A stretch of DNA of 64,000 nucleotides from contig NZ_JBGAFX010000003.1 of NCBI RefSeq assembly GCF_044227025.1, positions 1 through 64,000 on the forward strand. The letters run 5' to 3'. A program made the translations under genes and the position numbers. Shown here in pieces: positions 52,777 through 61,938 of the stretch (positions are counted from its first letter, which is position 1; each line of letters opens with the position of its first letter). The notes under the pieces are model-generated. The model did not search any database. It was not told the origin of the DNA and saw only the letters and a program-made list of their open reading frames with translations. The DNA comes from Dokdonella_A sp044227025. GTDB taxonomy: Bacteria; Pseudomonadota; Gammaproteobacteria; Xanthomonadales; Rhodanobacteraceae.

Positions 52777-54200
52777 GGTTGCGCCGGAGTCGGCGAGGGG
52801 ACTTCGTCAAAGCCGTCGTCGAACAACGGCAGGACATAGCGCGTCGCCGCGAAAGCCCAGGGCCGGCTCGAGTCAGGCAGCGGATCTCCTACAGGAACTG
52901 AGCCGAACAGGTAGATGTGGTCGCCGGCGCGGAGCAGGTTGTGGGGCACGACGGCGATGACGTCGTCGTCGGGCGCGCTCGTCGCCGCCTGCTGGAAGAC
53001 GCCGCCGGTGCCGAAGCGAGGATCGAGGCGTCCGCGTTCGTCGAGCATCAGCAGCGTGGCGATCTGTTGCCGTTCCTTCGACCAGCCACCGATCAGCAGC
53101 CGATTCCCTTCGATCAATTCGATGTCCTGTGCGGCATCCGTGCTGCTGCCGTCGAGCGAGACGCTGAATTGCAGTCGCCCCTCGTTGGCGAACGACGGAT
53201 CGAGGCTTCCGTCCGGCAGCAGCCGCGCGATACCCATGTCGAAATCATTGCCGTTCGATGGTGCCGCGACCGATCCGGCGATGACGATGCGATTCCCGTC
53301 GTCGATCGCGATGTCGTGTGCGATGTCGTGCAGGTCGCCACCGCTGTCGAAATTCGCGAACGCGAAACCGCTGCCTTCGTTGCCGAATTGGGTATCGAGC
53401 CTGCCATCCGCGGTCAGGCGTGCGACGAACATGTCGAATCCGTTGCCGCCCTGGTGATACGCCGCGCCGGTCAGGTAAAGGGTTCCGTCCGCGGTTTCGA
53501 CCGCGCCCGTACCCAGTGCCCACTGCTGGTTGTCGCGCTGCGGGGCAAGGCAGGCGGCGCCATCGTTGCCGAATGTCGTGTCCAGCTCGCCGGTTTCGGT
53601 CAAGCGCAACAATGCCGCGCAGGCCGACAACGAGGAGAACGCAAAACCCACCACGAGCGTCTTGTTGGAGCGCAAGGGCACCAGACGCATCGGCGTGTAG
53701 AGCGTACCCGCGTCGATGAAGAGGCTGGCATCGACGAAGCGCAGTCCGGCCTCGCCGAACGTCTTGTCAAGCACGCCGTGATCGTCGACCTTGCCGATGA
53801 TGCCGGTGCTTTCGAGCGTCGTGCCCGCGAACAACAGGGTGTGCTCGTCCGGCGCGAGCATGTGGGTCATGGCGGAGATGTCCTCGACGTCGAGCACGAA
53901 CGCGCCGTTGCCTTCCTGGCCGAACGTTGCATCGGGCGAGCCGTCGCCCTTGAGCCGGGCGAACTGGAAGCGGATCCGCTCCGCGGCTTGCGTCATTCCA
54001 CCGAGCACGAGGCGCCCGTCGGGAAGTGCAACGGCGGCTCTTGCCGTGTCCCGGGCGGTATCGTCGGCGCTGATGCGGATGCGGGCGATGCCGTCGTTGC
54101 GGCCGCCGAAGGCCGGATCGCGGATGGGGCGCATGGCGTTGGCGCTGGAAGCTGCGCACGCGACAAGCGCGAATGCCGCTGCGGACAGGCAATGTTTCAA
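52773..54200 (-). CDS. Delta-60 repeat secreted protein with GFD motif
   Basis: 475 residues from a TTG start with GGAG upstream. Signal peptide AAAFALVACAASSANA. The body is repeats of the delta-60 type: LDTTFGNDGAACL, LDTQFGNEGSGF, LDPSFANEGRLQF and LDPRFGTGGVF, each followed by an A-x-D-x-DGrlvlaG strand, so a beta-propeller is expected. The tail is PLFDDGFDEVPSPTPAQP, with the motif followed by a Pro-rich end. Function is unknown; such proteins are exported and often large. It is co-translated with the downstream frameshifted gene (ATGA overlap). Confidence 0.78.
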   Translation of the reverse strand: MKHCLSAAAFALVACAASSANAMRPIRDPAFGGRNDGIARIRISADDTARDTARAAVALPDGRLVLGGMTQAAERIRFQFARLKGDGSPDATFGQEGNGAFVLDVEDISAMTHMLAPDEHTLLFAGTTLESTGIIGKVDDHGVLDKTFGEAGLRFVDASLFIDAGTLYTPMRLVPLRSNKTLVVGFAFSSLSACAALLRLTETGELDTTFGNDGAACLAPQRDNQQWALGTGAVETADGTLYLTGAAYHQGGNGFDMFVARLTADGRLDTQFGNEGSGFAFANFDSGGDLHDIAHDIAIDDGNRIVIAGSVAAPSNGNDFDMGIARLLPDGSLDPSFANEGRLQFSVSLDGSSTDAAQDIELIEGNRLLIGGWSKERQQIATLLMLDERGRLDPRFGTGGVFQQAATSAPDDDVIAVVPHNLLRAGDHIYLFGSVPVGDPLPDSSRPWAFAATRYVLPLFDDGFDEVPSPTPAQP

Positions 54201-54444
54201 GGGACGACTCCAAGGGACGGTCGCGAATAGAAACGCTGCTTCGGCGGCGGACGCGCCATGGTTCCTGCCCTACGCGAGCGCGCCACGCCGGCCGGCTCGC
54301 GGAGCAATCGTGCTATCGTTGGATCCATCGTGTCCCTGCGGTCTCTTGCGCGGATCACCCTCTGCGCACCACGTTCCCAATGCTTCGGAGCAAGAAGCGT
54401 GGGGCGAGCCCGTGCAGCGACAAGGCGGCGTGCGGGAGGTGAAG

Positions 54445-55017
54445 ATGGCCGACGATGTCGACGATCGACCGGAGGGTGGCATGCCGGTCGGTTACGCCGG
54501 CGATGCATTGTTCGTCGAAGTGTACGACCGGCTCAAGACGATGGCCGGCAATCAGCTCGTCAACAACGTCGACTCGATCAACGCCACCGGACTCGTGCAT
54601 GAGCTGTACATGCGCATGGTGCACGGCAAGTCCTTGCACTTCATCGATCCGGCACAGTTCTTCGACTACGCCGCCAAGGCACTGCGGCACCTGCTCGTCG
54701 ACCGCGCCCGCGCGCGGGTTCGCACGAAGCGCGGCGGTGGAGTCAAGCACGTCGAGCTCCTGACCGAGACCACGTCGCTCGCGGACATCACCGCCGAGCG
54801 CGCGCTCGAGCTCGACGACGGCCTGCGCAAGCTCGAAGCGGAGGCGCCGCGCGCGGGGCGCATCGTCGAATTGCACTATTTCGCCGGTCTCTCCCTGCCC
54901 CAGGTTGCGGAGCAACTCGGGATCTCGACGCGGACAGTGAACCGCGAATGGCGGTTTGCCCGTGCGTTCCTGAACGGTGATGCGGCGGGCGACGATCCGC
55001 CGGACGGTGCGTCCTGA
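54445..55017 (+). CDS. ECF-type sigma factor (PF07638-like), kinase-linked
   Basis: 190 residues with GGGAGGTG before ATG 54445. INATGLVHELYMRMVHGKSL and FFDYAAKALRHLLVDRARAR are region 2; IVELHYFAGLSLPQVAEQLG and ISTRTVNREWRFARAFL are region 4. It is the same subfamily as the sigma factor at 23.3-23.9 kb. The Ser/Thr kinase gene follows 76 bases later in the same direction. No anti-sigma factor is adjacent. Confidence 0.85.
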   Translation: MADDVDDRPEGGMPVGYAGDALFVEVYDRLKTMAGNQLVNNVDSINATGLVHELYMRMVHGKSLHFIDPAQFFDYAAKALRHLLVDRARARVRTKRGGGVKHVELLTETTSLADITAERALELDDGLRKLEAEAPRAGRIVELHYFAGLSLPQVAEQLGISTRTVNREWRFARAFLNGDAAGDDPPDGAS

Positions 55018-55093
55018 TCGATTGCGGATGGCGCCGAGGCCGATGTTTCGGCGTTTGTGTCGATGAACAGTGCGGACGAGGAGGCTGGATCGA

Positions 55094-57889
55094 ATGGCCG
55101 AGCGTTTGTCCATTCGTGAACTGGCCGAGGCTTTCGACGGCCTGCTCGACATGCAAGCGGCGGATCGCCTGGCCTGGCTCGATCGCAGCGACCTGCATCC
55201 GCATGACCGTACGCGCTTGCTTGGAATGCTCGAAGCGGACGAGCAGCCATCGCTGCGTTTCCTCGACGAGCCGGTCCTGGTACACGCCCAGATCCTTGGC
55301 GACGAGGCGCACGCACCGGTTGAAGCGGATGGCCTGATCGGGCGCCAGTTCGGTGCGTTCCGGCTGGAACGCCTCGTCGGCCAGGGCGGCATGGCGACGG
55401 TATTCCTCGCGCGCCGCGTCGGCGCGGATTTCGAGCAGGCGGTGGCCGTGAAACTGTTGCGGCGAGGCCTGTTCTCTGCCGTCGAGCAGAAGCTGTTTCG
55501 CCGCGAAAGGCGCCTGCTTGCCCATCTCGAGCATCCCAACATCGCGCGCCTCATCGATGGCGGCATCGACGAAGCGGGCATCCCCTATCTCGTCCTGGAA
55601 TATGTCGACGGCATACGCCTCGACGAATACGTCGCGAAGCATCGACTCGGATTGCGCGCGCGGCTCGAGCTGTTCGTGCGCGCGGCCGGCGCGGTCGAGG
55701 CCGCGCACCGTGCACTGATCGTGCATCGTGACATCAAGCCATCGAATATCCTGGTGACGGCCGATGGCACGCCCAAGCTGCTCGACTTCGGCGTCGCCAA
55801 GCTCGTGGACGAGGAGAGCAGCCACCATACGCTCACGCGGGCGCTGACACCGAGCTACGCCGCGCCTGAGCAATTGAGCGGGGCGCAGATCACGACTGCG
55901 ACGGACGTGTACGCACTGGGCGTGGTGCTGCACGAACTGCTGACCGGGCGACGACCGGAAGGCCCGGACGCGGCAGCGCCTTCGAGTACGGTCTCGGGAA
56001 ATGCCACCGGTGACGACAACACCTTGCCGGCCCGCCCATCGCAGCTTCGTCGGCTGTTGCGGGGCGATCTCGACAACATCGTGCGAAAAGCATTGCATGA
56101 GAAGCCGGAGCATCGCTATCCGTCGGCGGCCGCGCTCGTGCAGGATGTCGAACGGTATTTGCAGGGGAGGCCGGTCGCGGCTCATCCGCCTTCCCGATGG
56201 TACGTGCTCGGGAAATTCCTCCGTCGCAACCGGATCGCCACCGCGCTTGCGGGCGCGCTCGCGCTCGCCGTCGTCGGCTCGCTTGCCGGCGCGCTCTGGC
56301 AGGCGCGTGCGACGCGTGCGGAGGCACTGCGCGCGAACTCCGTGCGCGACCTGCTCATCGATATTTTCCGCACGGCCGAGCAGAGCCAGCCGGCCGGATC
56401 GCGGGCCACGCCGGAGGACGTCGTCGACCTGGGCATGCGCCGCGTACTGGGCAACCCGACATTGCCCGATGAGTCTGAACTCGAGCTGCTCGGGGTGCTG
56501 TCGACGGTCGCGTCGACGATGGGGGCATACGAGCAGATGGACGCCATGACCAAGGCCGCGGTCGTCATCGCCGATCGGTTGCACTCGCCCGACGACGAGC
56601 AATGGATCAACGCGCGACGCCTTCGCGCGGAATCGCTGATCAATCTCGAGCGGTTCGACGAGGCCGTCGCGCAGATCGAGCCGTGGCGCGACCGTTTGCT
56701 CGCGCGTGCCGATCCCCCCGGCTATGAAGCATTGCTCACGCTGGCCCTTGCACTTGGGCGGCTTGGCGAAGAGAGCGATGAATTGATGCAGATGGTGCGC
56801 GACATGCGGGAGCGCGTCGAAGCGAGCACGACGTTGCCGCCGACGCTCGTGATGCGCGTGATGATCAGCGAGGCCGATCAATTGTCGGCAAAGCACCTTT
56901 TCAAGCAATCGCTCGAGCGCGGCGAGGCAGCGGAGAAGTATTGGCGCGAACGCGAGCTGCCGGTGACCAGCGACATGCTCTGGCTTTACGAAGGCATCGC
57001 CAATTCGGCGAGTTCGCTGGGCGATTCCGTGAGGGGTGAGGCGGCCTATCGCAATGCTATCGCGCTGTCGGAAAAGCTGCACGACCGGCCGCATCGCGAA
57101 ACCGCGTGGTTCATCGGCCTTCTCGGCAGCTACCTCGTCTCGCTCGGACGCGTCGACGAGGCTGAGGCGTATGTCGTGAACGGGCTCGCCATGCGAAGGC
57201 AGACCTATGGGGAATCCGCGCGCGAAACGTTGTTCGGCATCGGCGCCTTGAGTCGCCTGCGCGCGGTGCAAGGTCGGAACGAGGAGGCGATACGCGTTCT
57301 CGCCGAAGGCATCGATATCTGCACCCGATCGGCTCTCGACAGCGAAGCCTGCGTGCGCCTGTTGCAGACGCGAGGGCGATTGTACGGTGGCGAGGGGAAC
57401 CTGCCTGCGGCACGACGGGACCTCGAAGCGGCGATCGCGATGCAGAAGCGCATATCCGGCGAGGACAGCGCGATGATCGCGAGCCAGCTCGCGTATCTCG
57501 CCGAAGTGCAGCGCAAGGAGGGCAATTTGCACGAAGCGGTTGCGAGCGCGGACACGGCGCTCGCGTTGATGGCGCGCGCGGGCGGCGGTCATTTCGCGGA
57601 TGCCGCTGTCGCCCGGCTCCAGCGTTCCTGGGCGAACCTGGCGCTCGGCAACCACCAGGCCGCCTACGACGAGATGGCGGCGGCGGAGCCGGATTTCTCC
57701 CGTGCGTCTCCGCAAAACGTGCGCACGCGCGTCGCCATGAAAAGTGTCGCGGCTGCAGCCCTCGCCAAACTGGGGAAGGCGGATGAAGCACGCTCGCTTG
57801 CCCGGAGCGCCCTCGACCTGGCGCAAGGAAGCAAAGGCATCGATCGCGAGGTGCTGAAGTCGTTGCACGCAACCGCAGGCGCCGAGTAG
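55094..57889 (+). CDS. Transmembrane Ser/Thr protein kinase with helical-repeat domain
   Basis: 931 residues. A ~80-residue N-terminal helical segment (LSIRELAEAFDGLLDMQAAD) precedes the kinase: LVGQGGMATVFLARR, the ATP-binding Lys in VAVKLL, HRDIKPSNILV, DFGVAKL. A membrane helix (IATALAGALALAVVGSLAGA) lies near residues 378-397, followed by ~530 residues of TPR-like helices, probably outside the cytoplasmic membrane. Same organisation as the kinase at 20.9-23.3 kb, with the sigma gene upstream. Target proteins are unknown; control of the partner sigma factor is a reasonable hypothesis. Confidence 0.88.
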   Translation: MAERLSIRELAEAFDGLLDMQAADRLAWLDRSDLHPHDRTRLLGMLEADEQPSLRFLDEPVLVHAQILGDEAHAPVEADGLIGRQFGAFRLERLVGQGGMATVFLARRVGADFEQAVAVKLLRRGLFSAVEQKLFRRERRLLAHLEHPNIARLIDGGIDEAGIPYLVLEYVDGIRLDEYVAKHRLGLRARLELFVRAAGAVEAAHRALIVHRDIKPSNILVTADGTPKLLDFGVAKLVDEESSHHTLTRALTPSYAAPEQLSGAQITTATDVYALGVVLHELLTGRRPEGPDAAAPSSTVSGNATGDDNTLPARPSQLRRLLRGDLDNIVRKALHEKPEHRYPSAAALVQDVERYLQGRPVAAHPPSRWYVLGKFLRRNRIATALAGALALAVVGSLAGALWQARATRAEALRANSVRDLLIDIFRTAEQSQPAGSRATPEDVVDLGMRRVLGNPTLPDESELELLGVLSTVASTMGAYEQMDAMTKAAVVIADRLHSPDDEQWINARRLRAESLINLERFDEAVAQIEPWRDRLLARADPPGYEALLTLALALGRLGEESDELMQMVRDMRERVEASTTLPPTLVMRVMISEADQLSAKHLFKQSLERGEAAEKYWRERELPVTSDMLWLYEGIANSASSLGDSVRGEAAYRNAIALSEKLHDRPHRETAWFIGLLGSYLVSLGRVDEAEAYVVNGLAMRRQTYGESARETLFGIGALSRLRAVQGRNEEAIRVLAEGIDICTRSALDSEACVRLLQTRGRLYGGEGNLPAARRDLEAAIAMQKRISGEDSAMIASQLAYLAEVQRKEGNLHEAVASADTALALMARAGGGHFADAAVARLQRSWANLALGNHQAAYDEMAAAEPDFSRASPQNVRTRVAMKSVAAAALAKLGKADEARSLARSALDLAQGSKGIDREVLKSLHATAGAE

Positions 57890-58207
57890 CCGAAAATTCT
57901 TCGAGCGACTCGCAAGGTTCCGACGTCCAGCGACCGAACTCGCGCCGCTCGCATCGGCGGCATGGTGTTTCCGAGCCTTTCCCCCGGCATCGCGCTCGAG
58001 CGATAGAGGCGCTGCCGGCACGGCGTAGGGAGTCTCCGTGCAGGCAGCGCGCACAAGCAGGGGGAGGCTGCTTGCAACTCCGTAAACGTCGAAACCGGCT
58101 TGATGGCGCCATGCCGCTCCAAATTGGCGCCCGCCCGCTCCTCTTCGGTATTGGCGCTGTCGGCCTGCTTCCGACGTTTACGCCGACGTAGACCGGAGGA
58201 CGATGCA
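57890..58207. other. Intergenic region with long-spaced inverted repeat
   Basis: About 320 bases without a convincing gene. CGTAAACGTCG (58081-58091) and its exact complement CGACGTTTACG (58172-58182) could pair across an 80-base loop just upstream of the SnoaL-like gene. No promoter was identified. Confidence 0.4.
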
Positions 58208-58561
58208 GTGATCACACAGGAATTCGCCGATGCTTTCGCCCGCGAGTGGATCGCGGCGTGGAATGCGCATGACGTCGAGCGCGTGCTGTCGCACTACGCC
58301 GATGACTTCGAGCTCACTTCTCCCTTTATCGCTCGCATCGCCGGCGTTCGGGATGGTCGACTGATCGGAAAGGCGTCCGTACGCGCGTACTGGATCGAAG
58401 CATTGCGTCGCATGCCCGATCTGATGTTTCGCTTGCGCGGTTGCCGTATCGGCGTCGACAGCATAGTGATCGAGTACGAGGGCGTGGGGCACCTGGCTGC
58501 CGAGACACTCGTGTTCGACCGCAGCGGCGTGGTCGTGCGCGCCTATGCCAATTACGGATGA
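58208..58561 (+). CDS. SnoaL/NTF2-like small protein
   Basis: 117 residues from GTG with GGAGGA upstream. FAREWIAAWNAHDVERVLSH and YADDFELTSP are the NTF2/SnoaL-like cone-fold signature, with LVFDRSGVVVRAYANY at the end. The fold hosts isomerases, hydratases and binding proteins; the role here is unknown. It lies 59 bases before the next tagged secreted gene. Confidence 0.75.
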   Translation: MITQEFADAFAREWIAAWNAHDVERVLSHYADDFELTSPFIARIAGVRDGRLIGKASVRAYWIEALRRMPDLMFRLRGCRIGVDSIVIEYEGVGHLAAETLVFDRSGVVVRAYANYG

Positions 58562-58619
58562 GCGGCGCGTCGATCCGGCGCCACGCCATTTTCCGATGTA
58601 CAAACATACGAGGACCTTC

Positions 58620-60035
58620 ATGAAAGCAGGAACAGGCTTGCTGCTCGCACTCTTGGTCATGAGCGCCACCCAGGTGGCGGCACAGGAGGGCGTTCCGGAT
58701 CCGACTTTCGCGACAGCGGGGCGCAGCGAGTTCGTTCCGATCGAGTCGGGAGCGCGAGCAATCGTTTTCAACGCGATCAAGCCATTGCCGGACGGAAGCC
58801 TGCTGGCGGTCGGTTACATCGACTACGCATTGCCGCTGCCATTGGCCGAACCCAAGACTCGCATTGCCATTGCGAAGTTGACGGTGAACGGTGCGCCGGA
58901 CGTCACCTATGGAAACGCGCCCGAGTATCCGGGGATGATGCTTTTCGGCGATATCAACCTGGGATCGCGGATGCAGGAAGCGCGATCGATTGCCGTGCTG
59001 GCGGATGGCAGCGCCGTCGTCGGAGGCATCCTCGATTCCTGGCTGTTCGGCGGGTTTACCTTGCGGCTCGATTCGAGCGGCGTTCCCGTCGACGGATATG
59101 GCGATGCGGGCATGTCACTGCTTCCTTTCCAGGTCACGGATCTGGACGTCGATTCACGTGGACGCGTCGTCGTCGCGGGGAAAAGCAGGGGCGAGCAACC
59201 GGCAAGTCATGGCGTGGTTGCGCGCATCGACGGGACCACGGGCAACCTCGACGCCACGTTCGGTGGAGATGGCGTCGTCGACCTGCTCGAGTTCGCGGCC
59301 GACGGCTCGGTGCTGAATCACCTGGGCGGTCTGCAGGCGATCGCCGTCACCGCACAAGATGATGTGGTCGTCGGCGGCTTTCAGGAAGGAGACGCTTTCC
59401 AGGTGCAGTATTCGCTCGCGAAATTCGTCGATGGCGAGTTCGATGCGTCGTTTGCCGAGGGAGGCTGGTGGCGCTTCGTGCCAGCTTGGCCGCATGCCTA
59501 CGTCCCCGACGGACTCGCGGACATTGCGATCACGTCCGGCGGCGACATCGTGCTCGCCGGTCAGTACACGGACGATGCGAACAACACGTTCCCGATGCTC
59601 GGCCGGCTTTCCGCGGAGGGCGTGCCCCAACCCGAATTCGGCGAGACCGAGTATCCCGGATTCAGGCGTCTCGACGTGCGCGCGGGATTCGGGTATCAGC
59701 GGCCGACCGCGCTCGCGCTGCAGAACGACGGCAAGATCCTCTATACGGCGATGGCGGTTGCCGATGGCCAGGTTTCGGATTTCGTCGTGGGGCGCGTCGA
59801 TGCACAGGGTGCCCCGGATGCATCGTTCGGCATCGGTGGAGTTTCCATAATCGGAATGCCTACATCGAGTGAATTCGCGCATGCACAGGGCATCTCGTTG
59901 CAGGCTGGTCGGCCTGTCGTCGTCGGGGCGAATGGACGCCGCGCGGATCCGGAAAGTCCGATGTTCACCCGGGCGGTGGTCGTGCGTCTGTCGACCGACC
60001 GGGTGTTCGCAGCGGGGTTCGATCCGCTTGAATGA
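58620..60035 (+). CDS. Delta-60-like secreted protein with GFD tail
   Basis: 471 residues; ATG 58620 is chosen because GAGGA lies 6 bases upstream and a signal peptide follows directly (GTGLLLALLVMSATQVAAQ). Repeats such as GVPDPTFATAGRSEF, LDATFGGDGVVDL, FDASFAEGGWWRF and PDASFGIGGVSII match the delta-60 pattern and alternate with A-x-DG/G-strands (AIAVTAQDDVVVGG), so a propeller is likely. It ends TDRVFAAGFDPLE. Function is unknown. Confidence 0.78.
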   Translation: MKAGTGLLLALLVMSATQVAAQEGVPDPTFATAGRSEFVPIESGARAIVFNAIKPLPDGSLLAVGYIDYALPLPLAEPKTRIAIAKLTVNGAPDVTYGNAPEYPGMMLFGDINLGSRMQEARSIAVLADGSAVVGGILDSWLFGGFTLRLDSSGVPVDGYGDAGMSLLPFQVTDLDVDSRGRVVVAGKSRGEQPASHGVVARIDGTTGNLDATFGGDGVVDLLEFAADGSVLNHLGGLQAIAVTAQDDVVVGGFQEGDAFQVQYSLAKFVDGEFDASFAEGGWWRFVPAWPHAYVPDGLADIAITSGGDIVLAGQYTDDANNTFPMLGRLSAEGVPQPEFGETEYPGFRRLDVRAGFGYQRPTALALQNDGKILYTAMAVADGQVSDFVVGRVDAQGAPDASFGIGGVSIIGMPTSSEFAHAQGISLQAGRPVVVGANGRRADPESPMFTRAVVVRLSTDRVFAAGFDPLE

Positions 60036-60119
60036 GCGCGCTGCCAAGCAGGCGATGCGCAGCGCGCAATCGCCTGCGCCGAGCGGTCCGGCGAATCGCG
60101 TATCCGATGGACCTTCGCG

Positions 60120-60368
60120 CTACGCCGGCTCCGCGGGCGCGAACTCGCCTTTGGCAAGCGCCATCGATCCAGGTGCTTTCAGCGCATCGCGAGGCGAACC
60201 GCCCCACTTGCGGTTCCAGGCGCGACGCAGGTGCAGGCCCGAGCGGAAACCGGCCGTCTCTGCGGCAATCGTCACGCTCGCTCCGTGTTCGAGCGATTGG
60301 CGCGCGCGTTCGAGGCGCATGGCCTGCAGGTAGTGCAAGGGCGAAACGCCCGCGTCGAACCCATCACA
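60120..60368 (-). pseudogene. AraC-family regulator, C-terminal remnant
   Basis: Read on the minus strand: FDAGVSPLHYLQAMRLERAR, then ASVTIAAETAGFRSGLHLRR. This is the second half of an AraC DNA-binding domain. The sensor domain and the first helix-turn-helix are missing, and the sequence breaks at about 60365 against a fragment of another gene on the other strand. Confidence 0.75.
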
Positions 60369-60697
60369 CAGGGTTGCCTAATCCACGAACTCTACGAGCG
60401 GACCGATGGGCTGATCGGCGACAGCATCCTGAGCTACGATCCCGCGCGCAAGCAATGGCAGCAGACCTGGGTCACCAATCGCGGCTCGATCATGGTCATC
60501 GTCGGAACGTTCAAGGACGGCGCGCTCGTTCTCGAAGGCGATGTCCATCTCAAGGACTGCAAGTCGATCATGCAGCGCATAACCTGGAAAAGCCAGGGCA
60601 ACGGCGTGCGCGAGTCGGCCGCGCTGTCGAAGGACGCGGCAAGACCTGGTCGCCCGCGTTCGATGTACTGTTCCTCAAGCGCAGGGCCGGCGCTTGA
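60363..60697 (+). pseudogene. DUF1579-like protein, 5'-truncated and frameshifted remnant
   Basis: GCLIHELYERTDGLIGDSIL, YDPARKQWQQTWVTNRGSIM and IVGTFKDGALVLEG resemble small DUF1579-type proteins, but the N-terminal half is absent. Near 60636 the frame shifts: the continuation GKTWSPAFDVLFLKRRAGA is found in another frame up to the stop at 60697. Together with the AraC remnant it marks a deletion that removed the 5' halves of two divergent genes. Confidence 0.65.
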
Positions 60698-60795
60698 CCG
60701 CGAACCGGCAACCGTAACGATGGATCGAAGCTGGTAAAATCCGCGCCGGACCGTGCCGCGTACGTGCGGTATCGCCAACTAACGGCCGGGCACGG

Positions 60796-61827
60796 ATGGG
60801 AATCGAGATTCAACCTGATCGCGATGACGCGCGGCTGCGAACGGGCCGGGTGTCCTGCGTCGCGCCGATGATGGACTGGACGGACCGGCACTGCCGGTAC
60901 TTCCATCGCCTGCTCGCGCCGCACGCGCTGCTCTACACCGAGATGGTCACCGCGCCCGCGGTGATCCACGGTGATCGCGCGCGCCTGCTCGGTTTCGACG
61001 AGAGCGAGCATCCGGTTGCGCTGCAGCTCGGTGGTTCGGAGCCGGAGCAGCTGGGGGAAGCGGCGCGCATCGGTGCGGAACTCGGTTACGACGAGATCAA
61101 CCTCAACGTCGGCTGCCCGTCGGACCGCGTGCAGTCGGGTCGCTTCGGTGCGTGCCTCATGCGCGAGCCTGCGCTGGTGCGCGACTGCGTGGTCGCGATG
61201 CGCGAGGCGATCGCGCACACGCGCGCGACGGTGACGGTGAAGTGCCGCATCGGCGTCGACGAACAGGACGAGTATGCCGGGCTCGCTCACTTCGTCGACG
61301 ACGTGCACGCGGGCGGCTTCGACGTGTTCATCGTGCATGCGCGCAAGGCGTGGTTGCAGGGTCTTTCGCCGAAGGAAAATCGCGAGGTGCCACCGCTGAA
61401 CTACGAGCGCGTGTACCGGCTGAAGCAGGAGCATCCGCAACTGACCGTGGTCATCAACGGCGGCGTCGCGAGCGTTGCCGAGGTCGAGGAACACCTGCGT
61501 CACGTCGATGGCGTGATGCTCGGCCGCACCGCGTACCACGAACCGTATCGACTTGCGGAGATCGAGCATGCGTTGCATGGCACGCCGCTTCCCGATCGCG
61601 ACGACGTGCTCATGCGCCTGCGCCCGTACGTCGAGGCGCATCTCGCGCGCGGCGATCGCCTGCAGCACATCACGCGCCATGTGCTCGGGCTCTACCAGGG
61701 CTTGCCCGGTGCGCGCGCGTTCCGGCGCATGCTCAGCGAGCAGGCGCATCGCGCGGACGCGGGCTGGGACGTGATCGGGCAGGCGATGGCGGCGCGGCGT
61801 GGGGAGCTGCGCAGCCGCGCCGCGTAG
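60796..61827 (+). CDS. dusA: tRNA-dihydrouridine(20/20a) synthase DusA
   Basis: 343 residues. APMMDWTDRHCRYFHRLLAP at the start, LQLGGSEPEQLGEAARIGAE, NLNVGCPSDRVQSGRFGACL with the catalytic Cys in FGACL, and GGFDVFIVHARKAWLQGLSP are diagnostic for the DusA branch. The FMN enzyme reduces uridine 20/20a in the tRNA D-loop in the cytoplasm. The window gives no hint of special regulation. Confidence 0.95.
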   Translation: MGIEIQPDRDDARLRTGRVSCVAPMMDWTDRHCRYFHRLLAPHALLYTEMVTAPAVIHGDRARLLGFDESEHPVALQLGGSEPEQLGEAARIGAELGYDEINLNVGCPSDRVQSGRFGACLMREPALVRDCVVAMREAIAHTRATVTVKCRIGVDEQDEYAGLAHFVDDVHAGGFDVFIVHARKAWLQGLSPKENREVPPLNYERVYRLKQEHPQLTVVINGGVASVAEVEEHLRHVDGVMLGRTAYHEPYRLAEIEHALHGTPLPDRDDVLMRLRPYVEAHLARGDRLQHITRHVLGLYQGLPGARAFRRMLSEQAHRADAGWDVIGQAMAARRGELRSRAA

Positions 61828-61938
61828 GCGCAGGGACCGGGGAAGGAACGCTTCGCGTGCTGAAGCCGCTCCACCGGCCCGCCCGGACCCGGCGGTTCAG
61901 GGCACAATACGCGCCGCAACCTCGAACGCCGCCCACGC

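Noticed and set aside
54788..58054. A 1,088-codon open frame on the minus strand
   Set aside because: Antisense to the ECF sigma and Ser/Thr kinase genes, whose kinase motifs are intact; the antisense product is Arg/Gln rich with no family.
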